DNA from: Lachnospiraceae bacterium
GTDB lineage: Bacteria; Bacillota; Clostridia; Lachnospirales; Lachnospiraceae
Direction of reading: 5' to 3'
Assembly (NCBI GenBank): GCA_022791815.1
Contig: JAAVZU010000042.1
Span: forward strand, 62,001-126,000
Length of the DNA stretch: 64,000 nucleotides
Shown: in pieces, positions 35,667-44,110 of the stretch
Layout of the letters: each line of letters begins with the position of its first letter
Position numbering within the stretch: position 1 is the stretch's first letter
Position numbers and translations under genes: made by a program
The notes under the pieces: generated by a model
Database searches by the model: none
Told to the model about the DNA's origin: nothing
Seen by the model: only the letters and a program-made list of their open reading frames with translations

Positions 35667-36011
35667 GACAAAATGACTACTTTCGTAGTTTAAAACACAA
35701 ATCATTTGGGGATTTTTTACAATAATAGTAAAATCAACAAAATTCCCTTTTACTTTTTTCCTTATTTTCATTTACTTTTACCAAAAAGTTTTTGTCATAC
35801 ATTTTTACTACTGTGAACTATTTTTTTCGTTTTTTTTTGCTAATATTCAACAAAAATGTCTGTTTTATTCATTTTTATTTCTATTTTTATCCTATTTTTC
35901 CAATTTTCTACTGCAATTTTATACATTTTTTGCATAAACCAGTTTATTATGGAAATAGTTCATTTGTATTGTTCCACCTTTTATTCCATGTTATACTAAT
36001 ATAAAACAATA

Positions 36012-36097
36012 GTAATTATTCAGGTAGAAACACGAATGTACTACATGTTTCGTAAGAAAAAATAATGTTTGTAATGTTTATGTTTTTGAACAGTTAC
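36012..36097 (+). repeat. Type A element with an internal deletion
   Basis: It begins GTAATTATTCAGGTAGAAAC and keeps the GTAAGAAAAAATAATG and TGTAATGTTTA parts, then jumps to TTGAACAGTTAC. The result is 86 bp, not 134. It lies 40 bases before the AP2-like gene. Confidence 0.65.
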
Positions 36098-36136
36098 GAA
36101 AAATACTAGAATCCACAGCAAAAGGAGTATATATAT

Positions 36137-36934
36137 ATGGAAAAATTACCAGGAGTTTTCCCATCCAAAAAAAAAGACGGAAGTCTTTACTTCCGTTCTT
36201 CTATTACTTATAAAAACAAACATATCAGTCTGGGTAGCTTTTCCAGTGCAGAAAATGCCCACAAAGGATACCTTGAGGCCAAAGAACTCCTGACAAATCC
36301 AAACTTTCATATAGAAAATCATAATAAAAATTATATATTGTCTTTTAGCAAATGGGTTTCCCTGATTAATTTTCGGGACAATGCTGTATATTGTAAAACA
36401 CCAATTTATCTAAAGAAAAATTTCTTTCTATATTATTATACTAAAGAATTGCAATACAAATTTGATGTAGATGACTTATTTTATTATTCCAAACACAGTC
36501 TGCAAAAACGGGGTGGACACTTATTTGTGGCAGAATATGGCATGCAGATTAATATTCTCTCCCGTTATGGAATTAAAAATTTTGCTGTAGAAAATAGAGA
36601 CTACCGTTTTGTAAATGGAGACCATACTGATTTGCGCTATAGAAATATAGAAGTAATTAACAAATATTATGGGGTTTGCCAACAATTGGAACGAGGTATA
36701 TTCCGTTATGTCACAAAAATACATGTCAATGGAGATTATCGGGTTGGTGTATATGCCACTGAAACAGAGGCCGCTGTCGCTTATAACAAAGCGGTTGATT
36801 TTTTATTAACACAAGGTATACAAAAAAATTTTCAGAAAAATTATATCCTAGAACTAAACGAGATAGAATATGCTGCCCTATATAATAAGGTTCGTATTTC
36901 CAAAAAAATCAAATTTTTTTCCAATAATAAATAA
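36137..36934 (+). CDS. AP2-domain protein with an HNH-like middle
   Basis: A 265-aa basic protein. An AP2-like beta-sheet domain (about 5-55) reads Pro-Gly-Val-Phe-Pro ... Tyr-Phe-Arg-Ser-Ser-Ile ... Leu-Gly-Ser-Phe. The middle contains YRFVNGDHTDLRYRNIEVIN (about 158-177), which resembles the core of HNH homing nucleases, although the full His-Asn-His set is not evident. A second AP2-like domain (about 180-230) has YVTKIHVNGDYRVGVYATETEAAVAYNKA. Such AP2/HNH proteins are often mobile; here it is a lone gene that could also be a domesticated DNA-binding protein. AAAAGGAG precedes the ATG. Confidence 0.8.
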   Translation: MEKLPGVFPSKKKDGSLYFRSSITYKNKHISLGSFSSAENAHKGYLEAKELLTNPNFHIENHNKNYILSFSKWVSLINFRDNAVYCKTPIYLKKNFFLYYYTKELQYKFDVDDLFYYSKHSLQKRGGHLFVAEYGMQINILSRYGIKNFAVENRDYRFVNGDHTDLRYRNIEVINKYYGVCQQLERGIFRYVTKIHVNGDYRVGVYATETEAAVAYNKAVDFLLTQGIQKNFQKNYILELNEIEYAALYNKVRISKKIKFFSNNK

Positions 36935-37004
36935 TACATAAAATTTTTACATTTTTTTGTCATTTTTTTTTATAAAAAAGGCTTTTCTTTTTACTAAAAT
37001 ATGG

Positions 37005-37089
37005 TATAATAAATGTATATTTTTCTTCTTCCATTTTCATAAGGAAGAGCCGGCATAACAACCGTATGTTATGTTGGCTCTTTTTTTAC
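37005..37089 (+). terminator. Terminator after the AP2-like gene, preceded by an extended -10 box
   Basis: The hairpin AAGAGCCGGCATAACA/TGTTATGTTGGCTCTT (37045-37082) is followed by seven T. An extended -10, TGGTATAAT, lies at 37002-37010 just before it, with no clear -35. The hairpin can terminate the AP2 gene, or the two together could define a transcript of about 75 nt. Confidence 0.7.
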
Positions 37090-37120
37090 TATAAAAGTGT
37101 TATTAAATATAATAGTAATC

Positions 37121-39925
37121 CTACTCTTTTCCTCTTTCTTCTTTCTTTTTCAGTAACATTGCAGCAGTTTGCTCCATTTCCTTTTGTTTATTTTCCTGAT
37201 TTTTTATCTTCTTTTCCTTGACTGGCTTTTCCTTTTTTGTTTTCTTCACCTTATCCATCTGTTTTTTATCAACCTGTAAAGATTCTCCTTCTGGACGATA
37301 TGGCTCTGATATAACTTCTGCTTTTCTTTTGTTTATTTTTTTCTCATGTCTTTTGCTTGACACTTTTTGACACCAATTCTCTATAAATGTAAACTGCAGC
37401 CTTTTATATGCCACAACAAAGAAAAATATCAAGCAAGCAAATAATAACCATATATTTGTCATATCATAACTTGCCATAACTTTATCAAGCTTTGACTCAA
37501 ATATTTCTTTTGGCTTTGTGACTAAAGTGCCTCCTACACTACTTACAAATTGATCTAGTGCTTCGCTTTCTTCCATATAACGATATTCTCTGGAATACTG
37601 CATAGCAACTGCTGTATTTTTACTGACAACCATATCTTTGCCTTCTTTATGGGTAATATTCAGCATATACAATCCTAATCCAGGAAATGTTATATCTTTC
37701 TCAAATTTTCCAGCTCCTGTTGCTTCTAGGTTCAAGGTTTGCTGTTTTCCATCCTCATCTGTATAAATTACACTTACCTTACTATTTTTGCTATAGGTAT
37801 CCGTTGTATATTTAATATGTGCTGTAGATCCACTTTGTTCTATTTCAACCTTACCATCTTGTTCCTCTTCATCCATAGTGACATATTGAATCATATTTTT
37901 CCACATAGTACCATACTTTTCCCATGAGGCATAATTCCCAGTCCACTTATTTTCCCCATCTGAGGTAAAAGCAATGGTTTTTCCCAATCCATACTGCCAA
38001 GATGCAAGAATAGGTTCTCCAGTATCTGACTCTAAATGGACTGTAGCAAGGTCTTTTGCAGTTGTTGCAATATAACCTAACAGTTTTGGAATTCCTTCTT
38101 CTATTACGCCATTCAATATTTTTCCCTTTTGTTTTAGAACAGGTGTAAACTCCCTGTTATTCAAATAACTTTTTGTAGATAAAAATACTTCTTGTGCAAA
38201 TATCCTTGGCAAATCATCTCCCGACTTAGAAGTATAATACCGTCCCTCTCCTGCCTCTGCCAGCTTTTCCATTAAAGCATTGTTAGCCCCTGTTCCTAAT
38301 GCCACTGTAGAAAGAGTAATATTTTCTTCCCCCATAGTCTGCAAAATATCCTGATATTGGGAATATGGAAAATTGTCCTCTCCATCTGATAACAATACAA
38401 TATGCTTTAATTCACCGTTACTTTTTCTTATTTTCTCATAGGCCGCTCTTACAGCAGGATAAATACTGGTTCCTCCTTCTATGCGGATTCCTTCTATGCC
38501 CTCTTCTATTTCATCTACATTGGTAAGTGGCTGTATTGGTACTGCCCATGAATAAGTGTCATCAAATTCCAATACACCAACCTCATCAATCTCACGCATA
38601 TTTTCAAGAGCAGCAATAGCAGCCTCCTTTGCCAAATCCAATTTGGATTCTCCTTTTCCATCTGATGCCATACTGCCAGAATGATCAATCACATATACAG
38701 TACTCATACTAGGAATCTGCTTTTCCCCTTCTAAACTCATGCTAACTGGCAGCACCTTTTCTATAGAAGTATTTTTATATCCTCCCAAAGCGTAACTGTT
38801 CTCTCCGCCAATCGCAATGTAACCACCACCATAATCCTTCACATAAGCCTCTAAATTATCTAAAAATCCATCTGCAAAATCCTTTGCAAATACATCTAAA
38901 GTTATCATTACCTTATAAGCCATCATTTCATTTAATGCTGTTGGTACTGATTTAGGACTAACTCTGTCATAGTTTATGTTAATGCTGTCCAAAAGTTTAG
39001 TAAATTCCTCTGCCTGACCAGTTCGTCCTTCTATTAATAGAACCTTTTCACTTTGCTCTGCCTGAGTAAATGCAGTATATTCATTATTTAGCACTTGATT
39101 ATCATCCGCAGGTTCAATTACTGCACGATAAGTCTTTAATCCTTCTTCTGTCTGTGTGTCCTGAAATACAAAAGTATTTTTTCCCGTCTGTAATTCTACT
39201 GTCTGTTGTTTCTTTAAATTACTTCCCTGATACAAAGACAGCCTTGCAGTAGTCCGTACATTACTTTGAACAGTAACTTCTACATTAAATTTATCTCCAA
39301 CTTTTACAGTTTCTGATACCTGTACACCATCTACATAGACTTCCTTTCCAATCTCACTTTTTATTTTATGGACTTTTACATCTACCTGATTGCCTGAAAG
39401 AGTATAAACCATATTGGATAAATTTCCCTCGTTTTCCTTTCCATCTGAAATAATCACTAAACGTTTTCCTGTATCCTGCCCAAACATAGACATAGCAGCC
39501 TGTACTGCCTTTTCTAAATTGGTTGCTGTGGTTACTGGAGTTGTCTGAAATTCCTGAAAGGCTAACTTATTGGATACAAATTGTTCTACCTTTGTATCCT
39601 GCCCAAACGCCACAATACCTACTTTTCCATCTTTAGGACAATCTTTTAATGCCTCATTTACAAATTCTACAATTTCTTTTTCTGAGGTTGCCACACTATC
39701 TGATGCATCTAATAAAAAAATTGTAGTTTCTACATTACTATTCTTTTGTATATGTATTCCACAAAGTGCCAATACAAGGCTAATAATGACGATCCCATTT
39801 AATATTAAAATAACTCTTTTGCGGAATTTATGTTTCATTCGGAACCATCGGCCAGAGACAATCAATATTCCCAATAAAACTGGCAACAATATTAAATAAT
39901 ACGGATGGTCTATGGATATTCCCAT
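37121..39925 (-). CDS. Large membrane protein with two von Willebrand A domains
   Basis: A 934-aa protein. Two N-terminal membrane helices (about 10-25 and 38-58) precede a first VWA domain with the MIDAS pattern DASDS near residue 72. A beta-sandwich and a glutamine-amidotransferase-like region (about 300-400, with GGYIAIGGENSYALGGY) follow. A second VWA domain with DHSGS is near 412, another beta domain follows, then a final membrane helix near 830 and a long Lys/Glu-rich cytoplasmic tail. It is the last gene of a MoxR/DUF58/VWA operon. The ATG at 39925 is favoured over a GTG three codons earlier by the AAAGCAGG spacing. Confidence 0.88.
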   Translation of the reverse strand: MGISIDHPYYLILLPVLLGILIVSGRWFRMKHKFRKRVILILNGIVIISLVLALCGIHIQKNSNVETTIFLLDASDSVATSEKEIVEFVNEALKDCPKDGKVGIVAFGQDTKVEQFVSNKLAFQEFQTTPVTTATNLEKAVQAAMSMFGQDTGKRLVIISDGKENEGNLSNMVYTLSGNQVDVKVHKIKSEIGKEVYVDGVQVSETVKVGDKFNVEVTVQSNVRTTARLSLYQGSNLKKQQTVELQTGKNTFVFQDTQTEEGLKTYRAVIEPADDNQVLNNEYTAFTQAEQSEKVLLIEGRTGQAEEFTKLLDSININYDRVSPKSVPTALNEMMAYKVMITLDVFAKDFADGFLDNLEAYVKDYGGGYIAIGGENSYALGGYKNTSIEKVLPVSMSLEGEKQIPSMSTVYVIDHSGSMASDGKGESKLDLAKEAAIAALENMREIDEVGVLEFDDTYSWAVPIQPLTNVDEIEEGIEGIRIEGGTSIYPAVRAAYEKIRKSNGELKHIVLLSDGEDNFPYSQYQDILQTMGEENITLSTVALGTGANNALMEKLAEAGEGRYYTSKSGDDLPRIFAQEVFLSTKSYLNNREFTPVLKQKGKILNGVIEEGIPKLLGYIATTAKDLATVHLESDTGEPILASWQYGLGKTIAFTSDGENKWTGNYASWEKYGTMWKNMIQYVTMDEEEQDGKVEIEQSGSTAHIKYTTDTYSKNSKVSVIYTDEDGKQQTLNLEATGAGKFEKDITFPGLGLYMLNITHKEGKDMVVSKNTAVAMQYSREYRYMEESEALDQFVSSVGGTLVTKPKEIFESKLDKVMASYDMTNIWLLFACLIFFFVVAYKRLQFTFIENWCQKVSSKRHEKKINKRKAEVISEPYRPEGESLQVDKKQMDKVKKTKKEKPVKEKKIKNQENKQKEMEQTAAMLLKKKEERGKE

Positions 39926-39941
39926 TTCTGTCACCTGCTTT

Positions 39942-41717
39942 CTATCTGTTTCTAAGGTATATCACCCATTCTAAACCAACTAGCACAAGGACTAACCAGA
40001 TTACCAATGATTTCAAGTCTCTTGTATTATGAATGGTATTTGCAGTAGTTTTTGCTTTAACCGACTCTTTCTGGCTTATTTCCACAGCCTTTGTTAGAGA
40101 AGATTCTGTAGCAGCAGGAAAGTTTACAGCTAAAATTTCTTCTACTTTTCCCTCTGCATTTTCTCCCTCTATAGTATATACACCTGCCTGTTCCTTTGTA
40201 TAACTAACCTGGTTTACCACATATTCTTCGCCAGCTGTAATCTGCGTTTCTTGAAGTATATACCCCTGTAAAATATCTCCCAGAAGCTGATTCATCAAAA
40301 TAGGAAATTCCATTTGTAATGCAAAATCACTGGCATGGAGGTCAAATCCTAACACTGCTACCTGACGGTTTCCAATCTGTTCCAAAAATCCTACTTTATC
40401 CTTATCTGCCTGTAAAAACACCTCTGCTTTTCCTGCTGGTTCAATTTGTTTATACTGATTTACCCCAAAAGTAAAATTTTTATCTATCATTTTTGTATAC
40501 TTTTGTTCACAAATATTTACAATTGCACCCTTTTTCTGTCCTTCTACTTGAAATAAATCCTTTATTACATTAGAATCTTTTGGATTAATAAACAAAAGGT
40601 TTCCATCAGGTATTTCTTCTGGCATAGTGTTGTCAAAAATATACAAATCATAGGTACCCGATCCTTTTGCTTCTTTCATTGAATTAGCTTTATACAAAGA
40701 GATATGTTCTAATGTACCAATAGCCTTTTCCAGAAAAACATTTTGTTTAGAAACCAAAAGAACCCTTTGTTCTTCCTTTTCCCGCATTATGGTATAAGCA
40801 ACATTATCATTTTCCATAGCATCCCTCTGGTTCCATTCTGCTCGAATCACTACAGTTTTGTTTTTTTGATAATCTTTTTTTGTAACTGGTTCAAAATAAA
40901 CCACAGTACTCTCACCAGGATCAAGTTCGCCACTATTTTCAATCTTTACCATCTTATCATCAAAATACAAATTTACATCACTAGAGATTCTCTCTGTTCC
41001 ATAATTCGTTACTTTTGCAACAACAGATATGCTTCCATCCTTTTCACGGTCATAACTTACATAATCAACTCCTCCATTAACACCTTCACTGCTGACATCA
41101 ACCACATTGCCATTTACTTTTCCCATATTTAAACTACTATCTGTAAAAAACAATGCCTCATACCCATCCCACTGTTCTGCCATAGATGCGACCATGCTAA
41201 CTGCTGGTTCTAAATCGCCTGCTACATCTGTTGGACTAATATTATAAATTGCTTCTTTTATTTTATTGGTATCTGAACATCCAGATAAAATTACTTTTGA
41301 GTTCTGATTACAAGAAAGCAGAGTGACATTTACATTTCCATTCCATTTTTCTACATAATCCAAAGCCTGTTCTTTTGCCATTTCCAGTCTGCTCTTTTTG
41401 TCTGTATACATAGCGTTCATACTGCCGCTAATGTCAAACACCAGTACCATATTCTTTGAGCCAGTCTGGGAATTGGCTAAATAAGGTCCAGCAAGTGCCA
41501 GAATTAAGCCTAAAATTACTGCTATCTGAATATACATTAGCAAATTATGCTTCAACCGTTCCCAAGGACTGGAAACTTCAATATTTTTATAGGTTTCTCT
41601 CCATAAATATAGGGATGAAATATCTTTATCCTCAGATTTTTGTTTCAACACATAAAGCAAAATTATTCCAGGAATTAAAATTAACAAACCAAATGGCAAT
41701 AAATTTACAAACTGCAC
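39942..41717 (-). CDS. BatA-like membrane protein with VWA domain
   Basis: A 591-aa protein that starts with the Leu-Pro-Phe-Gly-Leu-Leu-Ile-Leu-Ile-Pro membrane segment typical of BatA-type proteins. It has a second helix near 62-82, a VWA domain with DISGS near 93, a long beta-rich and Rossmann-like extracytoplasmic part, and a C-terminal membrane helix. The start is a GTG after a GGAAGGGGG site. It lies 25 bases after the DUF58 gene and 16 bases before the second VWA gene. Family operons are linked to stress tolerance or metallo-chaperone-like assembly through a MoxR ATPase. Confidence 0.88.
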   Translation of the reverse strand: MQFVNLLPFGLLILIPGIILLYVLKQKSEDKDISSLYLWRETYKNIEVSSPWERLKHNLLMYIQIAVILGLILALAGPYLANSQTGSKNMVLVFDISGSMNAMYTDKKSRLEMAKEQALDYVEKWNGNVNVTLLSCNQNSKVILSGCSDTNKIKEAIYNISPTDVAGDLEPAVSMVASMAEQWDGYEALFFTDSSLNMGKVNGNVVDVSSEGVNGGVDYVSYDREKDGSISVVAKVTNYGTERISSDVNLYFDDKMVKIENSGELDPGESTVVYFEPVTKKDYQKNKTVVIRAEWNQRDAMENDNVAYTIMREKEEQRVLLVSKQNVFLEKAIGTLEHISLYKANSMKEAKGSGTYDLYIFDNTMPEEIPDGNLLFINPKDSNVIKDLFQVEGQKKGAIVNICEQKYTKMIDKNFTFGVNQYKQIEPAGKAEVFLQADKDKVGFLEQIGNRQVAVLGFDLHASDFALQMEFPILMNQLLGDILQGYILQETQITAGEEYVVNQVSYTKEQAGVYTIEGENAEGKVEEILAVNFPAATESSLTKAVEISQKESVKAKTTANTIHNTRDLKSLVIWLVLVLVGLEWVIYLRNR

Positions 41718-41742
41718 AATCTCAATCCCCCTTCCTTACTTT

Positions 41743-42621
41743 TTACAATCGCTCTAATTGTCCACTTCGTATTCCTTCAAATATAAACTTATCTAATGCA
41801 TCTTCAGTACTTACAAACATGTAATGTGCCTGATACTTTCTGGACAATTCATTAAGCCTGTCGCAAAAGGTATGAAGTGTCTTTTGATACTTTTTTAACA
41901 CACTTCCACTCATGCTTACGCGAAGATCCTTTTTTGTCTCCATATCAATAAGATTCAAATGTCCCTCCAAATCTGGAGCTATCTCTTCTGCTGCCATAGT
42001 ATGGATAAGAATAATCTCTTGCTTTTGGTACACAAGATATCGAAGCATTGGCTCTAACTCTTCTTCATTAAAAAAATCAGAAATTAAAATGGTTGTTCCA
42101 CGACCAGAAATTTTACATTTTTGTATTCCTTCATACAGACTAGAGTTACCATCAAAAGTCATATTTTCCAACGCTAATAAAATCTTTTGAAAAGACTGCC
42201 TTCCTGTCATTCCTTTTCCTGACTGTAAGCTCTCACTTCCCAATTTCGTAAGATACACCCTGTCTAGATTATTCAATACAATATAAGAAAGCATTCCTGC
42301 AATTCTTCTTGCTAATACAGACTTCTTTTTTTCACCATAATCCATAGACTTACTGCCATCAATGAATATACGGAATATCCCTTCCTTCTCCTCCTGAAAT
42401 AACTTAATAAACAGCCGATCCATTCTTCCATAAGCATTCCAGTCAATCTTACGGATATCATCTCCCAGTATGTACTCACGAAAATCCGAAAATTCCACAC
42501 TGTTTCCCTTCATAGAGGATTTACGTCCTCCACTCATTCCTGTGGTCATTTTCATTTTACTGCTCATTCGGAGAGTAGCAAGCTTAGAAAAAAATGCTCC
42601 ATCAAATAATTTTTCTTCCAT
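41743..42621 (-). CDS. DUF58 domain protein
   Basis: A 292-aa cytosolic protein. The DUF58 signature is clear: GNSVEFSDFREYILGDDIRKIDW followed by a Tyr-Gly-Arg-Met-Asp-Arg-Leu-Phe-Ile-Lys segment at about 45-75. It continues into a VWA-like fold with DGSKSM near residue 90. The start is the ATG at 42621; a GTG three codons upstream is possible, and neither has a strong binding site. It is 13 bases downstream of the MoxR gene and most likely is the partner of that ATPase. Confidence 0.92.
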   Translation of the reverse strand: MEEKLFDGAFFSKLATLRMSSKMKMTTGMSGGRKSSMKGNSVEFSDFREYILGDDIRKIDWNAYGRMDRLFIKLFQEEKEGIFRIFIDGSKSMDYGEKKKSVLARRIAGMLSYIVLNNLDRVYLTKLGSESLQSGKGMTGRQSFQKILLALENMTFDGNSSLYEGIQKCKISGRGTTILISDFFNEEELEPMLRYLVYQKQEIILIHTMAAEEIAPDLEGHLNLIDMETKKDLRVSMSGSVLKKYQKTLHTFCDRLNELSRKYQAHYMFVSTEDALDKFIFEGIRSGQLERL

Positions 42622-42634
42622 AATCTTCACTCTC

Positions 42635-43603
42635 TCATTTTAATTCAATTAATTGTTTTACTACTTCATCTGCCGAAACACCCTCTGACATGGCATCAAA
42701 ATTCAAAGCAATTCTGTGACGTAATGCTGGATAAGCCACATATTTCACATCATCAAAAGATACATTATATCTTCCATCCAAAAAAGCTTTCGCTCTTGCC
42801 ACTGTAAAAATGGCCTGGGCAGCTCTTGGACTGGCTCCTGCAGCAATATACTGTTTGGTGACAGCAGGTGCATCTGCTAACTCGGGATGTGTATTTATTA
42901 CTAATTGCAGGGCATATTCCTGCACAGGTTCTGCAATGGGAATATCTTTTATAATCTTCCGAATCTCTATAATTTCTTCTCCATTCATTTTAGTTTCCAA
43001 CTCTACTGTTTGATTTGTTACTGTTATGTTCATAATCTCCTTCAGTTCAGCAATGTTTGGAAACTCTACCTTTAATTTCAACAAAAAACGGTCAAGCTGT
43101 GCTTCTGGCAACGGATAAGTTCCCTCTTGTTCAATCGGATTCTGGGTCGCCAGCACCATAAAAGGTTGCGGTAAGGGATACGTTTTCTTTCCTACTGTTA
43201 CAGTTTTCTCCTGCATTGCCTCTAATAATGCAGACTGCGTCTTTGGTGTTGCACGATTAATCTCATCGGCTAATACCAAATTAGCAAAAACTGGTCCCGC
43301 CTCAAACTGAAATCTATTCTTGTCTCCTTCTTTCATAATTAAATTAGTTCCTGTTACATCAGCTGGCATCAAATCTGGTGTAAACTGGATTCTTGAGAAA
43401 TCCATGTCCATAACCGTTGCAAATGTTTTTACTAACTGGGTCTTTCCAAGTCCTGGTACACCTTCTAACAATACATTACCATTAGACAATATAGCCAACA
43501 TAACCTGATGTATAATATCTTTCTGACCAATAATTGCTTTACTAATTTCTTCCTCACAAGACTTTACTTTATCAATCATTTCCTGTAACTTCTGTTCTTC
43601 CAC
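42635..43603 (-). CDS. MoxR-family AAA+ ATPase
   Basis: A 322-aa ATPase with Walker A GVPGLGKT near residue 49, Walker B NLVLADEINRA near 110, sensor 1 LATQNPIEQEGTYPLPEAQLDRF and a sensor 2 Arg in GASPRAAQ. The gene begins with GTG, eight bases after GAGG. It opens a four-gene operon (MoxR, DUF58, VWA, VWA with gaps of 13 to 31 bases). MoxR proteins act as chaperone-like ATPases on VWA partners to activate or assemble envelope or metal-dependent complexes. The client here is not evident. Confidence 0.94.
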   Translation of the reverse strand: MEEQKLQEMIDKVKSCEEEISKAIIGQKDIIHQVMLAILSNGNVLLEGVPGLGKTQLVKTFATVMDMDFSRIQFTPDLMPADVTGTNLIMKEGDKNRFQFEAGPVFANLVLADEINRATPKTQSALLEAMQEKTVTVGKKTYPLPQPFMVLATQNPIEQEGTYPLPEAQLDRFLLKLKVEFPNIAELKEIMNITVTNQTVELETKMNGEEIIEIRKIIKDIPIAEPVQEYALQLVINTHPELADAPAVTKQYIAAGASPRAAQAIFTVARAKAFLDGRYNVSFDDVKYVAYPALRHRIALNFDAMSEGVSADEVVKQLIELK

Positions 43604-43865
43604 ACTAAATTCCTCTCTTTCATCTCAGAATTAGGTAAATGCAACACTCTTATATACTTAAATTTATTTGAGTTTTGCAATCACCTTATATACAGTAAAA
43701 CCATTGTAGCATATACTTCTTTTTTTAATCCTTACAAATTACTTACAATGTATTAAAGTTTCATTACAATGAATTTTTTATAACGGAACAAAGTGTGCCA
43801 GATACGTGTTGCATGTTTTTTGCAACAACATTCCTTACGCATCTGTGCACATCCCAAGCGGAGCG

Positions 43866-43936
43866 TTTTTGCTTTATAGGACGAACTTTCCTATAAAGCA
43901 AAAAAGAACTGACATACTTAAGTACGTCAGTTCTTT
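43866..43936 (-). terminator. Two tandem hairpins after the pullulanase gene
   Basis: Hairpin 1 (43903-43936) has a perfect stem AAAGAACTGAC/GTCAGTTCTTT with a six-T run on the minus strand. Hairpin 2 (43866-43904) has a 15-bp stem TTTTTGCTTTATAGG/CCTATAAAGCAAAAA. The first fits a terminator for the pullulanase on the minus strand; the T-run is part of the second stem. Confidence 0.75.
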
Positions 43937-43974
43937 ATGTTACTTTATAATCAGACTATTTCTTGTTACTGTTC

Positions 43975-44110
43975 ACACCTGCGGTGCAAACAGTAACAGA
44001 ATCCAGCCTATTTATGATTCACCTACGGCGAAAGGCTGGATTCTTGGCTATTCTACGTTCTTGGCACATAGCTTGACAGCAAGTGTCAAGCTTGTGATTA
44101 AACAGTAACT
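43975..44110 (+). repeat. Type B palindromic element, abutting the pullulanase stop codon
   Basis: About 136 bp with GTTACTGTTCACACC at the left, TGCAAACAGTAAC 20 bases on, a stem GAATCCAGCC/GGCTGGATTC, the tail AGCTTGACAGCAAGTGTCAAG and a final AACAGTAACT. The last bases overlap the pullulanase stop codon (TAG read on the minus strand at 44109-44111). Confidence 0.65.
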
